DNA of 64,000 nt from Rhizophagus irregularis (taxonomy: Eukaryota; Glomeromycota; Glomeromycetes; Glomerales; Glomeraceae), in NCBI RefSeq assembly GCF_026210795.1, contig NC_089429.1, positions 1,736,001-1,800,000 on the forward strand. Direction: 5' to 3'. Position numbers and translations under genes: made by a program. The notes below the pieces were generated by a model. It was not told the DNA's origin. It saw only the letters and a list, made by a program, of their open reading frames with translations, and did not search any database. How positions within the stretch are numbered: the first letter of the stretch is position 1; the number at the start of each line of letters is the position of its first letter. Below are positions 11,480-23,544 of this stretch, piece after piece.

Positions 11480-12672
11480 TTTTGTCATATTGCATGATAG
11501 AGAATGAGTTCAATAACGTACAATTGTCGTTCCACCCAATGCTTTATTTTATCCCAATCATTTTTGCGTATAAGAATCCATCATTATATACAGGAGCAGC
11601 CAAATTTCTAAGTTCGTGCCATTTTTTACAAGCTTGTAAAAGATCCATCTAAAATAAAGGAAAAAAGTTATCAAGAGACCAAATTTACTCGACTTTTCTA
11701 ACCACAAATCTTTACTTCTTGGCTAAATAAATTGGAAATAAGCGGCTCAATTTCGTAATGATAGGTATTCCTGACCACTCCAGGTCTTCTTTTAATTAAC
11801 TCGGTCCACTGCCTATTATTAAATTGACCTTTTATTTTTGAAGAATGCGAAAGATTTATAATAAAACTGTGGGCTGGGCTAAAAAAATATAAGCAGAAAA
11901 TTAGTAGCAGTAAAGATATCGTTGACCAATTACAAAGACTTACTAGGTTGTTTCTTTTGCGCAATATTTCTTCAAAAGAGGTAATAAGAAAGATGAATCT
12001 AAGTAAGATTCGTTTGATGACACATAGATGAATATGGTCTAGATTCGGCTCTTTCTATGTCTTCATCGCCTTCATCATCGTCCTCCCGCTCTTTAATTGA
12101 GAATTATTTATAAAACGAGTGCTAAGGGTTTGTTGAATGGGTTCTTGTACCTACGTAAATGTTTCGCGATCAATCACATATTTAACTTACTCTCCAATTG
12201 TCATTTTCGCGGTTTTTTCATTGCCCTTCTTACTTACGACTGAGTTCAATTCTCTATGAATTTCTGTATTCGTTCTGATAGACCTCGTCACGAATCAATT
12301 TCCGTCAAAAATACACAATGATTAATGGCGAATCTTTTGAAGGCTTATGGTTAAAACATGCCACTCTTTTCTCTATTAGCCATACATTCCAATCCGAATC
12401 ACACTATTCCATGAAAAAACTAGATGTTAAAGTACTATTATTTTTCAATACACTTTAAGCAAAAACATTTAAACGCAAACATTGGTGGTTTTTTTGACGT
12501 TTTCTAGTTTCGATACTTTATCCAGGTCTTCACATAAGCCGATAATTTGCTCAAGAGTTTTTCCATAATTTTCGATCGCGTGTTGGTTGTATAAAACGAT
12601 TGGTGTTGGATTGTTGCACGAGATCATCCAATCAATGTTTCGTTGTTTTTTTGTTACGCGTGAAGATGACAT
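11480..12672 (-). pseudogene. Decayed gene of unknown function with acidic segment
   Basis: Coding-like pieces follow one another on the minus strand but change frame. The 12469-12672 piece opens with ATG (MSSSRVTKKQRNIDWMIS). Then come 12180-12290 (LSERIQKFIEN, VVSKKGNEKTAKM), about 12085-12150 (QEPIQQTLSTRFINNSQLK), and about 12010-12110 with the acidic EREDDDEGDEDIERAE. About 11698-11985 holds SSFLLPLLKKYCAKETT, a 57-base spliceable GTAAGT...TTTAG intron, then FIINLSHSSKIKGQFNN. About 11515-11650 has MDLLQACKKWHELRNLAAP and DWDKIKHWVERQL. I do not recognise the family. Several single-base frame changes imply a pseudogene. The hydrophobic stretch a naive translation gives at about 11880-11940 is most likely intron, not a membrane segment. 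Confidence 0.4.
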
Positions 12673-14109
12673 CTCGGTAAATGGAAATTCTAAAAAAAAT
12701 CATGTTAATTGCATTGTTTGATAAAAGGCAGGTAATAACCACTGAAGTGTGCACAAGGCCGGCCATCCACTGGATGATGACTTGCCATTATTGGATTCCG
12801 ATAGAACACAGCCTACTGCTGAAGCGTCCTTCTTTCTTACAAACTATTGATAAAATTTAAGAGTAATTTACGTGGCTTACCTCGTTCGAAGAAGCTTATA
12901 TTATGTTTACACTTTACAGTTACGAAAGAAGAAGTATAAAACAAAAAATTTCTACTCAGAAGTTTTTTTTGTAAGTGTATCTGTAATCAAACTGTTTGCA
13001 AAAAAAAAGAAAAATCACAAAACGGTTTATAAGAATATTTCGTAATTTTATATTACGGAGAATGTGACTGCATCGGTTACAACATCACGTGCGTGGCGCA
13101 ATAGATTACGAGTGTTGTTGGGGTGCGGGGCGCTGTCAACTAATTAATGTTAATAAGGTTTTTATTGGTCATTAATTAATATATATCAAATTCGGGAATT
13201 TTCTGTCTTTTATTAGAAAAATTTTTAAAATTCGATAACTTCTGCATTTAATTAGAATTCAATAAATATTAAAAATTTAAAGAATAATTAATAACTTAAA
13301 GAATAACATAATATCTCGCTTTTTCAAAAAAATACTAAAAAAAAAACTTTTTATCTTATGGAAATGTATTCAAGAGTAAATACTTATTATTGGCGAAACT
13401 TAAATAATTTTTTATTAGAAAAAACTTCTATTACATGAAAGTTGTAATTGTTTGGGATACTTTTGCTGAATTTTGAAAAAAATAGTGAAAAGAATTCAGA
13501 GTTATGAAGATGGGGGATTACATTAACCTTAATGGGAAACTTCTTAGAAAAATTTATTTAATAGCCAATATGACAAGAAAAAAATATTCAATAGTAAATT
13601 TTACTATATATAACCAGATATAGTTTGTTAAACTATGCTGACAGCGCATTCCAGAGTGTTGTGGTCAGGGACCAATATGTAATGCTGGTGATTACGGCCA
13701 TCCTTACACCGGTCCAGATGTTTATCCTGGACCAATCAAATTTAATTGGCTAATTTATTATAATACTTACAATATTTTTATAACATAAGAAAATATAAAT
13801 ATAAAATCTTGCGAATACCAGATGATCATGTAGGAATGATTGGAAATTTCAAATTGGAATTGGATAATAGTAAAAGTAGTGGGAATTACTAGTGCAGAGG
13901 CCAAAATTTGATTTGAATGACCTAGTTGAGACCGCTGTTCATTTACTAGATATTCTAGACAAGAATAACTTAGCTTTTTAATTTTTGATCGCATGTGATG
14001 AAAGTTCTAAGTTTGAAACTTTTGCAAGAAACATCTTCTGAGATCAAAAATCAAAAAGCCAAGTTTAAACCTTTTGCGGAAACATATTCTGAATATGAAG
14101 TAAAAAGGA
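12673..14109. other. Intergenic region
   Basis: There are GC-richer patches at about 12730-12830, 13065-13145 and 13630-13740, the last with short inverted GG(T/A)CCA motifs. No domain or convincing reading frame was found. They may be pieces of old repeats or of the neighbouring decayed genes. Confidence 0.35.
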
Positions 14110-16200
14110 CAAAATGAATTCCCAAATTTTCATGGTCTTCGTGATTATTATGCTCTTCTGACTCTTAAAAATATTCATTTAGCATTAGCAAGAAATTTTG
14201 GCGGTTTCAAAAAACATACCGAAACATGTTTGGAATATTTTAAAGCTGTTATTAAAACTTTAATGAATACAAAGTTGAACATACGAACAAATACCCATCA
14301 GCATTTTAATAAATGAAAATCTTACAAGCGAAGATTTTTTGCATTTAATGGCGATAGGAAAAAGTGATTTTATTGCAAATATTTTGACGTATCAATTACG
14401 TGAAATGAATTTTAATCCAGTGTAATATTGGGATCACAATTTTCCGGAAGAACTTCTTATAGTATATTGATTAGAATAATGGTAAGTGTATTTTACTTTT
14501 TTTTAAAAAATAATCAAATAATTTATTAATCCATTTTATTCAATTATAGATGTGCGTAACATCATAATGATATAGCAGATTACAGTACTTCCAAGATATA
14601 TTACATGAACAAAATGCTAATACTAATCCGATGGACATTTAATCATAGTTAACATGTTTTCAGCACAAATATCACAGTTTGCTTAAAGAATGTAACTTCA
14701 AAATGTTTATTTTTTGAAACTAACTTTAAAAACCGAGAATCAATTTCGAAAACAAATTAAAAAATTTTGGCTCGTGTCAGATTACGAATTATTAATATTA
14801 CAATGTGATACCACTACTGTAAATTTAGAATGTATCAAATTAGCCAAGTTCATTATCGAACAAATCCTTACTAAAAGTACAAGAAATTATGCTATTAAAA
14901 ATAAACATGCTTGCATTATTCTTCATCTCTTTTAACTTTATGTGCGGATGGAAACAAATTACAATCGAAACATTAAAACAAGAAAGTCCTTTATCCGTTT
15001 TGTTAGAAGGCAATTTATGTAACTACTTATCCATTTGAAGATATTGAAACAAAGAAATGTTATGGTGTCTACTATCCAAACAATGTTAAATCTCATGTGA
15101 AGTAAGTATTGCTGCTATTTTAGTGAAGAAAAAGTGAATTTGTTTGGATATAATAAAGCTTTAATTATTTAAACTTTTTATTTAATTAGATATTTAAATA
15201 GAAAGATCTTGAACATCCAAACTTCGTAAAAAAATAAGAACGCAAGAATAGTTGAAAATAAAAACCAAACAAGATTGGTAATATCAACAAAAAATTATTA
15301 TACTCGTATTCTTCATTTTCTATTGCTTTACAAGCACACATCCGTACATTGGTTCATCATACTATTACTAAAATTTTATGCTCTATAGAGCGCCTAGGAG
15401 CTACAAAAACATTTCTTATTCATGACTTACTAGAAGCTGAAAATGTCAATACGACGCGTACAATTTCTTAATTTCTGGCAAGATATATTTATGGATAATA
15501 AGATTGTTGATATCAACATATTTGCAGAACCTAAGCCGGATGGATATGTGATGACCGTTAGTGGTCTTGATTTACAATTGGATAATTTTTATAATATTAG
15601 AAGTTGTGTATTTCCATTTTCATTTTACTTTATGAAGCAAATTGATAACTTTAAAACTCTATACGAAGAAGAAATATCATTACTTAGAAAAAATAGAGAA
15701 AATATAGGTCCTTCTACTAGAAAATTATTGGAGCACATTAACGAAGATTACATTAAAGAGTTTATTAATAAAGTATTTAATTCTATAACACTATTAAGGA
15801 CGTCTCCATTTGGAATAAGCCTCAGATTTATATTTCAAGGATTTTGTCAATATAGTTTGCAATAGTAAATCTTCATCTAATAATTCTTCCTCTAATGAAA
15901 TTCCCTCTTCTTCTGTATGCTATCATACTGCTTATTCAGCTCACTATTTCCAGTGATGGCTAGACATACCTATTGCTTCAGTCATAAAAGATATCTCTGT
16001 ATTATCCTATGTTTTTAAATGTAAAATTAGTAACGAGAGAGTCTTAAACCCTATTTTATTGCATACATTTTGGTGGGAACATGCTAGTTCTACCTAAGAA
16101 GCATGTCAAATTATTTCACATGTGTCCTTATATTATTATAATTATACTTGTGACCTTACAAATGAAAAATTTTAATGATTACCTTGTAGGCGAAGTTATC
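14110..16200 (+). pseudogene. RNF213-like AAA+ ATPase/E3 ubiquitin ligase relic
   Basis: The translated fragments run in order along the plus strand and read like part of the giant RNF213/mysterin family. They include FHGLRDYYALLTLKN and ALARNFGG at about 14121-14205, LTSEDFLHLMAIGKSDF with ILTYQLREM at about 14315-14415, and LLILQCDTTTVNLECIKLAK with KHACIILHL at about 14795-14930. Later come VHHTITKILCSIERLGA at about 15350-15405 and DNKIVDINIFAEPKPDGY, FPFSFYFMKQID and YEEEISLL at 15443-15865. Weaker pieces run to about 16200. Many stops and frame shifts interrupt it, and at least one intron with GTAAGTG near 14480 is plausible. In the known family these segments belong to the AAA+ motor and the adjoining region. 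Neither the first exons nor a RING finger is present here, so this is an internal remnant. Confidence 0.6.
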
Positions 16201-17608
16201 AAAGTACTTATAATTTTATATTATCATATTTATTTATGTAGTCCTAATCTTTTATAATTGTATTTAAAGCCACATAGTTGTTAAAGAATCATGACAAACC
16301 AAAAGAACACTTATGGTTAAATAATGTTCGCCAAATTCAAGTCATTGGAAAAATTATACTGGGGAAAAAACTGAAATTATGCCAAAAACGTGGCAAGATT
16401 TAATAATAATACGATTGGAATAATAAATAAATTTTATAATTAGAAATAAAAACCTATAAAATCTTCGCCGTTTTAAATTTGGTTGAAACTGCGGTTTGTC
16501 GATCAATTATAATAAAAAGACCGAAAACTTTAATAAAGCATCACGTTTCAGTCGTTTCACATATTAACATATAAAAATATTTTGATTAACATATCATGCT
16601 AAGCCACTCCTATATTACTTTTATTATTTTTTTTTATTTTCGTAATGTTTTAATGTGAGATTACTAGCGTTTCAACTCCAGATATAATGGGAGTATAATA
16701 GCAGCCCCTCACTGAAACTGTAACTTCACACTAAATATTATTGTTTTTTTTTATTTAACTGGAGTATTTAACTGAAAATACTTATTAAAAAATAATAAAG
16801 CACTTGCCAGTATTTTAGATTGCAAAGTTTAACATTATTTTAAAAGGTAAACTAAGTTTATTATTATATTGGCTATACTGTATAATATTAGCAAGTAATA
16901 ATTACTGATTTTTATTCTTATTCACTTTATTATAGACCATGTTGGATAAACAAGATATTTTTATATGCAGCTAGAGATAAATATTTATATCTATAGATAA
17001 ATGCGGTGGGTACTTGGGTCAGGGCAATTTTTGGATTGTGATTAGAAAAAGATTTGTTTCTTTCAAAAATTAAAAAATTATTTAAATTACAGATTAACAG
17101 AACACTAAGATTTTGATTTTTTTTTTTTAAAAAAAAATCATCATAATTATATAAACTTTAAATCTTTAAATAAAAAATTATTCAAATCAAATTACAGATA
17201 ATTGAAATATTATAAAAAATAGTAATTATTATTTTTAAATGGTTGGTGAAATTTTCTAATTATTGTAAGGTTGTAAAAGGCATAATGTTGAAATTTTTTC
17301 TTTTGAACGTTTGAACGCGAAAAATTATTATGTGTTTAAATTTCATTGGCTGATCATTGTTGATCAACATGTGACGTAAGTGTTTTCGGTATTTATTATT
17401 TTTATTTATAATTTAATCAGTTTCAACTAAATCGAAAACAGCGATAATAATTAATAATTATTTGTTATAAATTTATTAAATTTTATTGTCTTTTGTTATA
17501 TGATTTTTGTTGAAATAAAAAAATTTTGCGATTTGTCCGAAGTTACATGCAACGCTAAATCCTTACGCCTTATATTGCAGATCATGTATTGAATATGCAA
17601 AAAAATGA
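16201..17608. other. AT-rich intergenic DNA
   Basis: No supported gene. The first 250 bases may still hold eroded RNF213-like sequence (LWLNNVRQIQVIGK near 16310). The rest is A/T-rich, with homopolymer runs and no clear repeats. Confidence 0.4.
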
Positions 17609-17721
17609 TTTGTATGACAAACAGAGCAAGTTGTGGCATTTAATAAATTAGCCAAATTTGACGTTTTTTAATCTCGGAAACTCCTTTCTCCTTTCTCCTT
17701 TCTCCTTTCTCTTTTCTCTTT
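17609..17721 (+). promoter_or_regulatory. F-box promoter: TTTGT-N3-ACAAA box and CTCCTTT repeat
   Basis: TTTGTATGACAAACAGAG lies 104 bases before the ATG at 17725, matching the boxes before two paralogues. Just upstream of the start, 17681-17721 is a pure pyrimidine tract made of consecutive CTCCTTT heptamers. The paralogue starting at 5806 has a shorter CTCTTT-rich tract in the same place, so the tract has expanded here. Confidence 0.55.
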
Positions 17722-17724
17722 ATA

Positions 17725-19341
17725 ATGGCATGTTCGAAAATTTTTTCAGGAGATTTACCTGAGTTAATAAACGAAGTTATACAATATTTTCGTTATGATT
17801 ATAAAACATTACATTCATGTATATTAGTTTGTAGATTATGGTGTCGTTTAACAATTCCATTATTATGGGAAGACCCATTTTCAATGAAATTACCTAAAAA
17901 TTATCATTTTATTGAAATTTATTTACATAATTTAAATGATTATGATAAATTAAAATTAAATGAATATGGAATTAGTAATGAATTATTTCCTTCAAATACA
18001 TTATTTGATTATCCTCGTTTTATTCAACATTTAAATACATTTAAAATTAGTAGTTCTGTTGAAAGTTGGGTTGTAACTGTTCATACTTCAACAAATTTAT
18101 CAGATTCACAAATATCAAACTTTACAAAATTTATTTATAAATCATTATTTCTAATATTCATTGAAAACGAAGTAAATTTACATAGTTTTAAAATTATGAT
18201 GCTTAATGATATAGAATTTGAATATTTTGATGAGATTTTTGAATTATTCTTACAAAATCCGAATTTAATTTGTAATATCAAAAATTTTAAAATTGATTTT
18301 GATAGAGTAACTGATAATTTAACAACATTTTTAAGGACTATCTACTCTAATTGTAATTCAATTTCGTCTATTGATTTTCAATTTATATCATATTATGATT
18401 ATTATTATCCAATGATTGAAAAAAATTTATCACAAATAATTGAATCTCAAGTAAACCTTAAAAGTATCACATTTGGTTATAATTGTCCCTTCTTATACCA
18501 TTTATCATTATCATTAAAAAGTTATAATTGTTCAAACACGTTAAATACAATTATATTTTGTTCTATTAATTTTAAAAATATAGATGTTTTAAGTGAAGTA
18601 TTTAATCAATTGAATGTTTTAGAATCAATTCATATTGTTTATTGTTATTCTCTGGATTCTAAATTTATTCAACAAATTAATAATATTACCAAACCTTTTA
18701 AATTGAAATCTTTATTTCTACATTCTATATTACAAATTGAACCATTAAAATTGTTGATACAAAAATCCAACAATTATTTAGAAAATTTTGGAATCACAAG
18801 TAATAAACCACAACAATTACTACAATTGATTATAACACATTGTAGTAAAATTAAATATCTGGGTCCCATTACTAAATTGAATTATCAAACTGTATATTCA
18901 TTATTTAATTTAATTGAAAATATGGCACAAAATCTTAATTACCTTATGATTGATGATTTTACTTATATGAACTGTCATATTGGTCCAATTATATTACAAA
19001 ATTTGGGACAAATACTTCCTTTTAAATTAGAATATTTGAATTTATATCTTAAAATAAATAAAGATGATTTTGAAGTATTCTTAAAAAATTCTCAAAATAC
19101 TTTTATTAAAAAATTGTTAATTAGAAATAAAAATAAAGAAGGAAATAAAGATATTTTCCCTTGCATAGAGAAATATATTATGAAAAAGAAAAGAGTTAAG
19201 TATTTGGCTATTGATTCTTTTAATGTAAAATATGAAGATGTGTTATTCCTGGAAGGAAAAGTTGAAGAATTTAAACTACATGATATACAAGTATTAAATT
19301 ATAATGACTTGAATATTCAAATTTATGATTTTATAAGTTAA
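17725..19341 (+). CDS. F-box/LRR-like protein (538 aa)
   Basis: Intact single-exon paralogue of the gene at 4133-5806; the two share most residues of the first 100. The F-box spans about residues 1-55: MACSKIFSGDLPELINEV, RYDYKTLHSCILVCRLW and IPLLWEDPFS. Downstream it has repeated leucine-rich segments, including FNQLNVLESIHIVYC, KLKSLFLHSILQI and LEYLNLYLKI, and a conserved C-terminal block KNSQNTFIKKLLI...KKKRVKYLAI. The role is inferred as substrate receptor of an SCF ubiquitin ligase. No introns, signal peptide or membrane segment were seen. Confidence 0.9.
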   Translation: MACSKIFSGDLPELINEVIQYFRYDYKTLHSCILVCRLWCRLTIPLLWEDPFSMKLPKNYHFIEIYLHNLNDYDKLKLNEYGISNELFPSNTLFDYPRFIQHLNTFKISSSVESWVVTVHTSTNLSDSQISNFTKFIYKSLFLIFIENEVNLHSFKIMMLNDIEFEYFDEIFELFLQNPNLICNIKNFKIDFDRVTDNLTTFLRTIYSNCNSISSIDFQFISYYDYYYPMIEKNLSQIIESQVNLKSITFGYNCPFLYHLSLSLKSYNCSNTLNTIIFCSINFKNIDVLSEVFNQLNVLESIHIVYCYSLDSKFIQQINNITKPFKLKSLFLHSILQIEPLKLLIQKSNNYLENFGITSNKPQQLLQLIITHCSKIKYLGPITKLNYQTVYSLFNLIENMAQNLNYLMIDDFTYMNCHIGPIILQNLGQILPFKLEYLNLYLKINKDDFEVFLKNSQNTFIKKLLIRNKNKEGNKDIFPCIEKYIMKKKRVKYLAIDSFNVKYEDVLFLEGKVEEFKLHDIQVLNYNDLNIQIYDFIS

Positions 19342-20612
19342 GTTGATTAATTATTTTGTGCAATTTATATTAACATGATAAGTAAAATTAGTTATATGTA
19401 CTATATATATCAATATATGGAATGTAGATTTTATTATTGATATAATACTTTGTGATAAGGTGAGATTCATTAAAAAATTAAAAATCTTAAATTTAAATTC
19501 GAGTGTAACAAAAGAGTAGTCTACTTATATATTGCTATAGTTTATGTTATATATCAATTATTGGATTAACAATAAATATATTATTACAATATCATCGTAT
19601 TATTTTCGTTTTTTTTAATGGCAAATTGGCAATTTCATAAAGTAAATTAATTTAATTATTAGAATGATCCTAAAGTGTTTATAAAAATTCAATTCAATCA
19701 TACACTAACGAACTTATTTGTGATTTTTTTTTAAAAAAAATAATAATAAATGTGAAATAAATTTATAAAATTTCTTGAATCAACTCAAATGGGTACTAAA
19801 TTAAAATCAAAACTTGCCTAATAATAAATTATCATATACTAGCTTTTCCCTTTTCCGCTTTAATTAAACTCTAAACAAGGTTGTTCATTAAACTAGTGAA
19901 ATGGACCGCTGTGAATCTGGAATATGATACTCATTTACTATTATATTATAGGAAATAACCCGATAAATTATATATTACACATACTATATAGGATAGAGCA
20001 AGATTAGGAAGGTAAGCAGGTGGATATGACTGAATCTAACAGTATAAAGTGCTGCTTTATAATATATATAGTGTGAAATTTGATCAACTATACTGCAAAC
20101 CGTTGCATAAAAATTTTGTATTTGTCTGTTCATTATTTTTTTTGTAAAAATCAGAATAAAATACTTTATTATTTTTTTTAACTAAAAATTAAATTTTTTT
20201 ATAAATTTTAATAGTAATCACTTATTTTTTTTGTTAACATTTTCATTATAACATTTCAAAATTTACGAAATAATTTTATTTATTTACAGTATTCTAATAA
20301 ATACTAATATTTGTTTATATTCTTTTCCATTTAATATGCATCATTTTTCAAAATAATTTGTCATCTTGAGAACATGGTATAAATAATTTCAAATACCCTT
20401 ATTAATATATATGTAGCATTTAAATTTAGATATCACAAATTCAAAATTTAATACGTCAAATTTGACTATTTCTGTGTTATAACTATTATTAATAAGGTAA
20501 TTAATAATATTATTAGTTCGAAGGGTTTGTTTCATAATAAATCCTGTTATCTATCTGTTAATATTATTAATATTAGCATAATATGAGACAACTGAAAATG
20601 TATACTAGTTTT
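19342..20612. other. AT-rich intergenic DNA
   Basis: This is the 3' flank of the F-box gene followed by A/T-rich sequence. No gene or clear repeat is seen up to the TA dinucleotide that precedes the large inverted-repeat element. Confidence 0.5.
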
Positions 20613-20614
20613 TA

Positions 20615-21780
20615 TGGCAAGCCGAGTTGGACAAAATTATCATTGTGCGATAAAAAATCAAGCATGGCTAGACAAAATGTCACCCCGTGTCTGACATTTT
20701 ACCTGTTTATGCTTGATTTTCATCTGTCCCGTGCTTGATATTTATCTGTACGACTGTACGTCTGTACGTGCTATCTTGATGTTTATCTATCATGTGCTTG
20801 ATGTTTATCTGATGTATTATCTGTATGCTTGGTGCTTGGTATTTTTATCTGTCCGTGTTTGAGTCTGTACTTGATGTTTTTGTCCAACTGTATTTGATTT
20901 TAATTTTATCTTGTCAAAATTGGTTTCTTTGTCAGCACAGGGTGATATTTTGTCAATCACATGTTTTTTAAGTTTAGCATAGTTTTTACATGAAGTATTT
21001 TTTTTCATTTTATTGACTTTTTTTTAATAAAACAATTTTTTTAGAGAATTTTTATTTTTATTATAGGCAAAGGCTTGTTTGATAAAATTCTTTTGGTTAA
21101 TAAAAAGACTTTTTTTGATAAAAAATTTACATTTCTGAGTTTTTTTTTCGATAATTTCGTTAAAAAATTTAAATTTTATTGGAGAATTTTTAATAGGATT
21201 TTTTTTTTTTTGGACATATCTTTTGATAGAGAATTTCGTTAAGAATTTTTTTTTTAATAGGAGGGAATTTTCCTTGATAAAGAATTTCTTTTGGGAATTT
21301 TTTTAATAGGTGAAAGTATTTTTTGACGGAGAATTTATTAGAGAATTTTTTTTTTAATAGGGGGATTATTTTTGATAGAGGATTTATTAAAGAATTTTTC
21401 TTTAATAGGAAGATAAATAATTTCGCTGAGAATTTTTTTTTTTTGATAGGAGGGAAGTTTTTTTTTGATAGAAATTCTTTTGAGAATTTTTTTTAATGGT
21501 AAGAATCTTTGAATTTTTTTTAATAGGGAAAATGTGTTTTTTGATGGAAGATTTTCGTTAGAAATTTTTCTTAATCGGGGATATTTTTTTTGATTGAGAA
21601 TTTCATTAGAGAATTGTTAAGTTTTTTTATTTTTTTGATGGAGAATTTTGTTAGAAGTCTCAATAGAAAATTTTATTGAAAATAGTTTTTTTTTAATAAA
21701 GGTATCGAGAATTTTGGCTTGAAAAATTTTTTTTTTTTTTTTTAATAAAGAATTTCATTAGAGATCTTTTTTTATAAAAT
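20615..21780 (+). repeat. Left terminal inverted repeat, internally repetitive
   Basis: This arm starts TGGCAAGCCGAGTTGG. Several CTTGATRTTTATCTGT units follow to about 20900. From about 21010 it is a degenerate array of 30-45-base cassettes of the type GAGAATTTTTTTTTAATAGG. Its partner is the A-rich arm at about 25690-27015. For example, the GGAGGGAATTTTCCTTGATA segment near 21260 matches the complement near 26235-26255. Confidence 0.6.
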
Positions 21781-21883
21781 TAAAAAAATATTAAATTACA
21801 TTAATAAGATTAAGATAAAATTAAAAAAAACTATGATAGAATCCTAAATAGCATAGTAAATTTATATACTAGTAAAGCTCCAC

Positions 21884-21985
21884 ACACATGAGCCGAGCTG
21901 GCTTGCAAGCCAAGCCATACTTAATAAATTGGCTTGATGCTTGACAAGCCAGCTCGAAAAAGCTTGAGCTGGCTCGCTTACAAAG
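21884..21985. repeat. Compact GC-rich inverted repeat
   Basis: GAGCCGAGCTGGCTTGCAAG near 21891 is matched inverted by CTTGAGCTGGCTCGC and GCTTGACAAGCCAGCTCG at about 21937-21980. It would fold into a strong stem with an AT loop. It is probably a relic terminus of a separate element. Confidence 0.45.
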
Positions 21986-22889
21986 TAATAAAATAAAAAT
22001 TAATTATTAGTATTTTTTTTTTTGTTTTATTTGTTTCATTTTAATAATTTCAGATTTCTAGAATTTATTTTATGGTATTTTTTTTTTAAAAAAATTATCT
22101 TAATTTATTTAATAATTTTCTTTAGTTTGGTATTTTTTGATTCCATTTTAACTTTAATTTTTAGTATTTTTTTTTTAATTTAATATTTTTTTAATTCCAT
22201 AAAAATTTTTTTACAAATTTCTTATTATATAATCATATAATATTCATATATCATAAATTAAAAGTTTTTAAAATAATGTTAACTTTAAAAAAGTATATAG
22301 CAGAAATTTGTTTGAAGTGTTTTTTCTTTTTATTAATAATATTAAATAATTGGCATAAAAACATGAAAATCTACTATTTTAAATACTTTAAATATATATA
22401 AATAAAAATTGGGGATTGCTAAACGACTAAACGTCGCCTAAGCGATCATCGCCTGGGTTTTTTTTTTCAAAAGCCATGATGTATCTAATTTCGATCTGTT
22501 ATTATTGCAAAAGATATTTTTTAAAAATATTTTGCAAACATATTTATTCAAAATAATCTTATTTAATGAAATTTTATTTGCTAATATTAAAATTTAAGTC
22601 ACACATTTACGATTTTAAAGAAAAAAATATTTTTATTGAATTGTACAAATAAAAGAAACAATAACAAGGAGAAAGATGCTAATAAAAAAATGAAATAACA
22701 ATAAAGTAATGACAAGTCACATAATGTAGTATGCAGAAATCCTATGATTATGCTGAGTTTATTACAATATGAAACATTTCTTATAATATATTTTAATTTT
22801 ATTTAATTAACTTACATCAATTAACCACTTTTAGTATTATTATTGCTTTTGACTCATAAATATTCACTTATAAGTATCAGTTTAATTAT

Positions 22890-23508
22890 TATAACATTAG
22901 TAAATTGCTTTATTAGTTAGTTAGAGAAGTTTCTTGAAATTTACATAGTTGATGAATCATATAGACACATGGAACTTATACGAAATAGCAATAGAAAGGT
23001 TTTTACAGATAATTGCAATGAAAAAAGGACAATTGATTGATTAATCATATTAGTATAATAGGATAATATTGATAAGTTCAAACTGTCATGTGTGAAAATG
23101 TAAACATATATAGGGCAATATTTTCTTTAGAATAAAAGTTGTTAACACCTGAGTAGATCTAACAGAGAGTTTAGATTGTGTTATCTGAAGTATTGTGTAT
23201 TTGTGTTTTTATATGATTTGTTTGTTAGTTTTTTTTTTGCAGTAACTTTTTGCATGTTTTACTTGTTTTACCTTTGTATTTGTCATTATTTGTTTGATAG
23301 ATTTTTATTTTTAAGAAACTCTTACATTATTTACCAGAATCATACTTTCATTATTAATTTTCTATTGGGAATTATTAGTGATACTCCCATATTTCATTAC
23401 AAATTATTGAAACACCTATAATTTTACTATTTGACTTTTTTACCACAACTGTTCAATTTGATATCTCTGACGTTAGTTATCACTCCAGACTAAATCAGTA
23501 ATAACATT
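22890..23508. other. Possible LTR fragment
   Basis: TATATAGGGCAATA near 23108, followed by an AATAAAA-containing leader, looks like an LTR core promoter. The block ends AGTAATAACA just before TTTGGTGGCTTGGTACTAG, a layout like an LTR end (CA) and a primer-binding site starting TGG. The gag sequence next to it runs in the opposite direction, so in that orientation the boundary would be the TG start of a 3' LTR. I cannot find a second matching LTR. Confidence 0.3.
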
Positions 23509-23544
23509 TGGTGGCTTGGTACTAGTTTAAATAGTGCTATTGGC

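Noticed and set aside
11880-11943. Signal peptide or membrane segment in the 11698-11964 frame
   Set aside because: The hydrophobic stretch coincides with a GTAAGT...TTTTTTTAG intron-like segment.
14714-14935. Separate 73-aa gene
   Set aside because: It is one in-order fragment of the RNF213-like relic.
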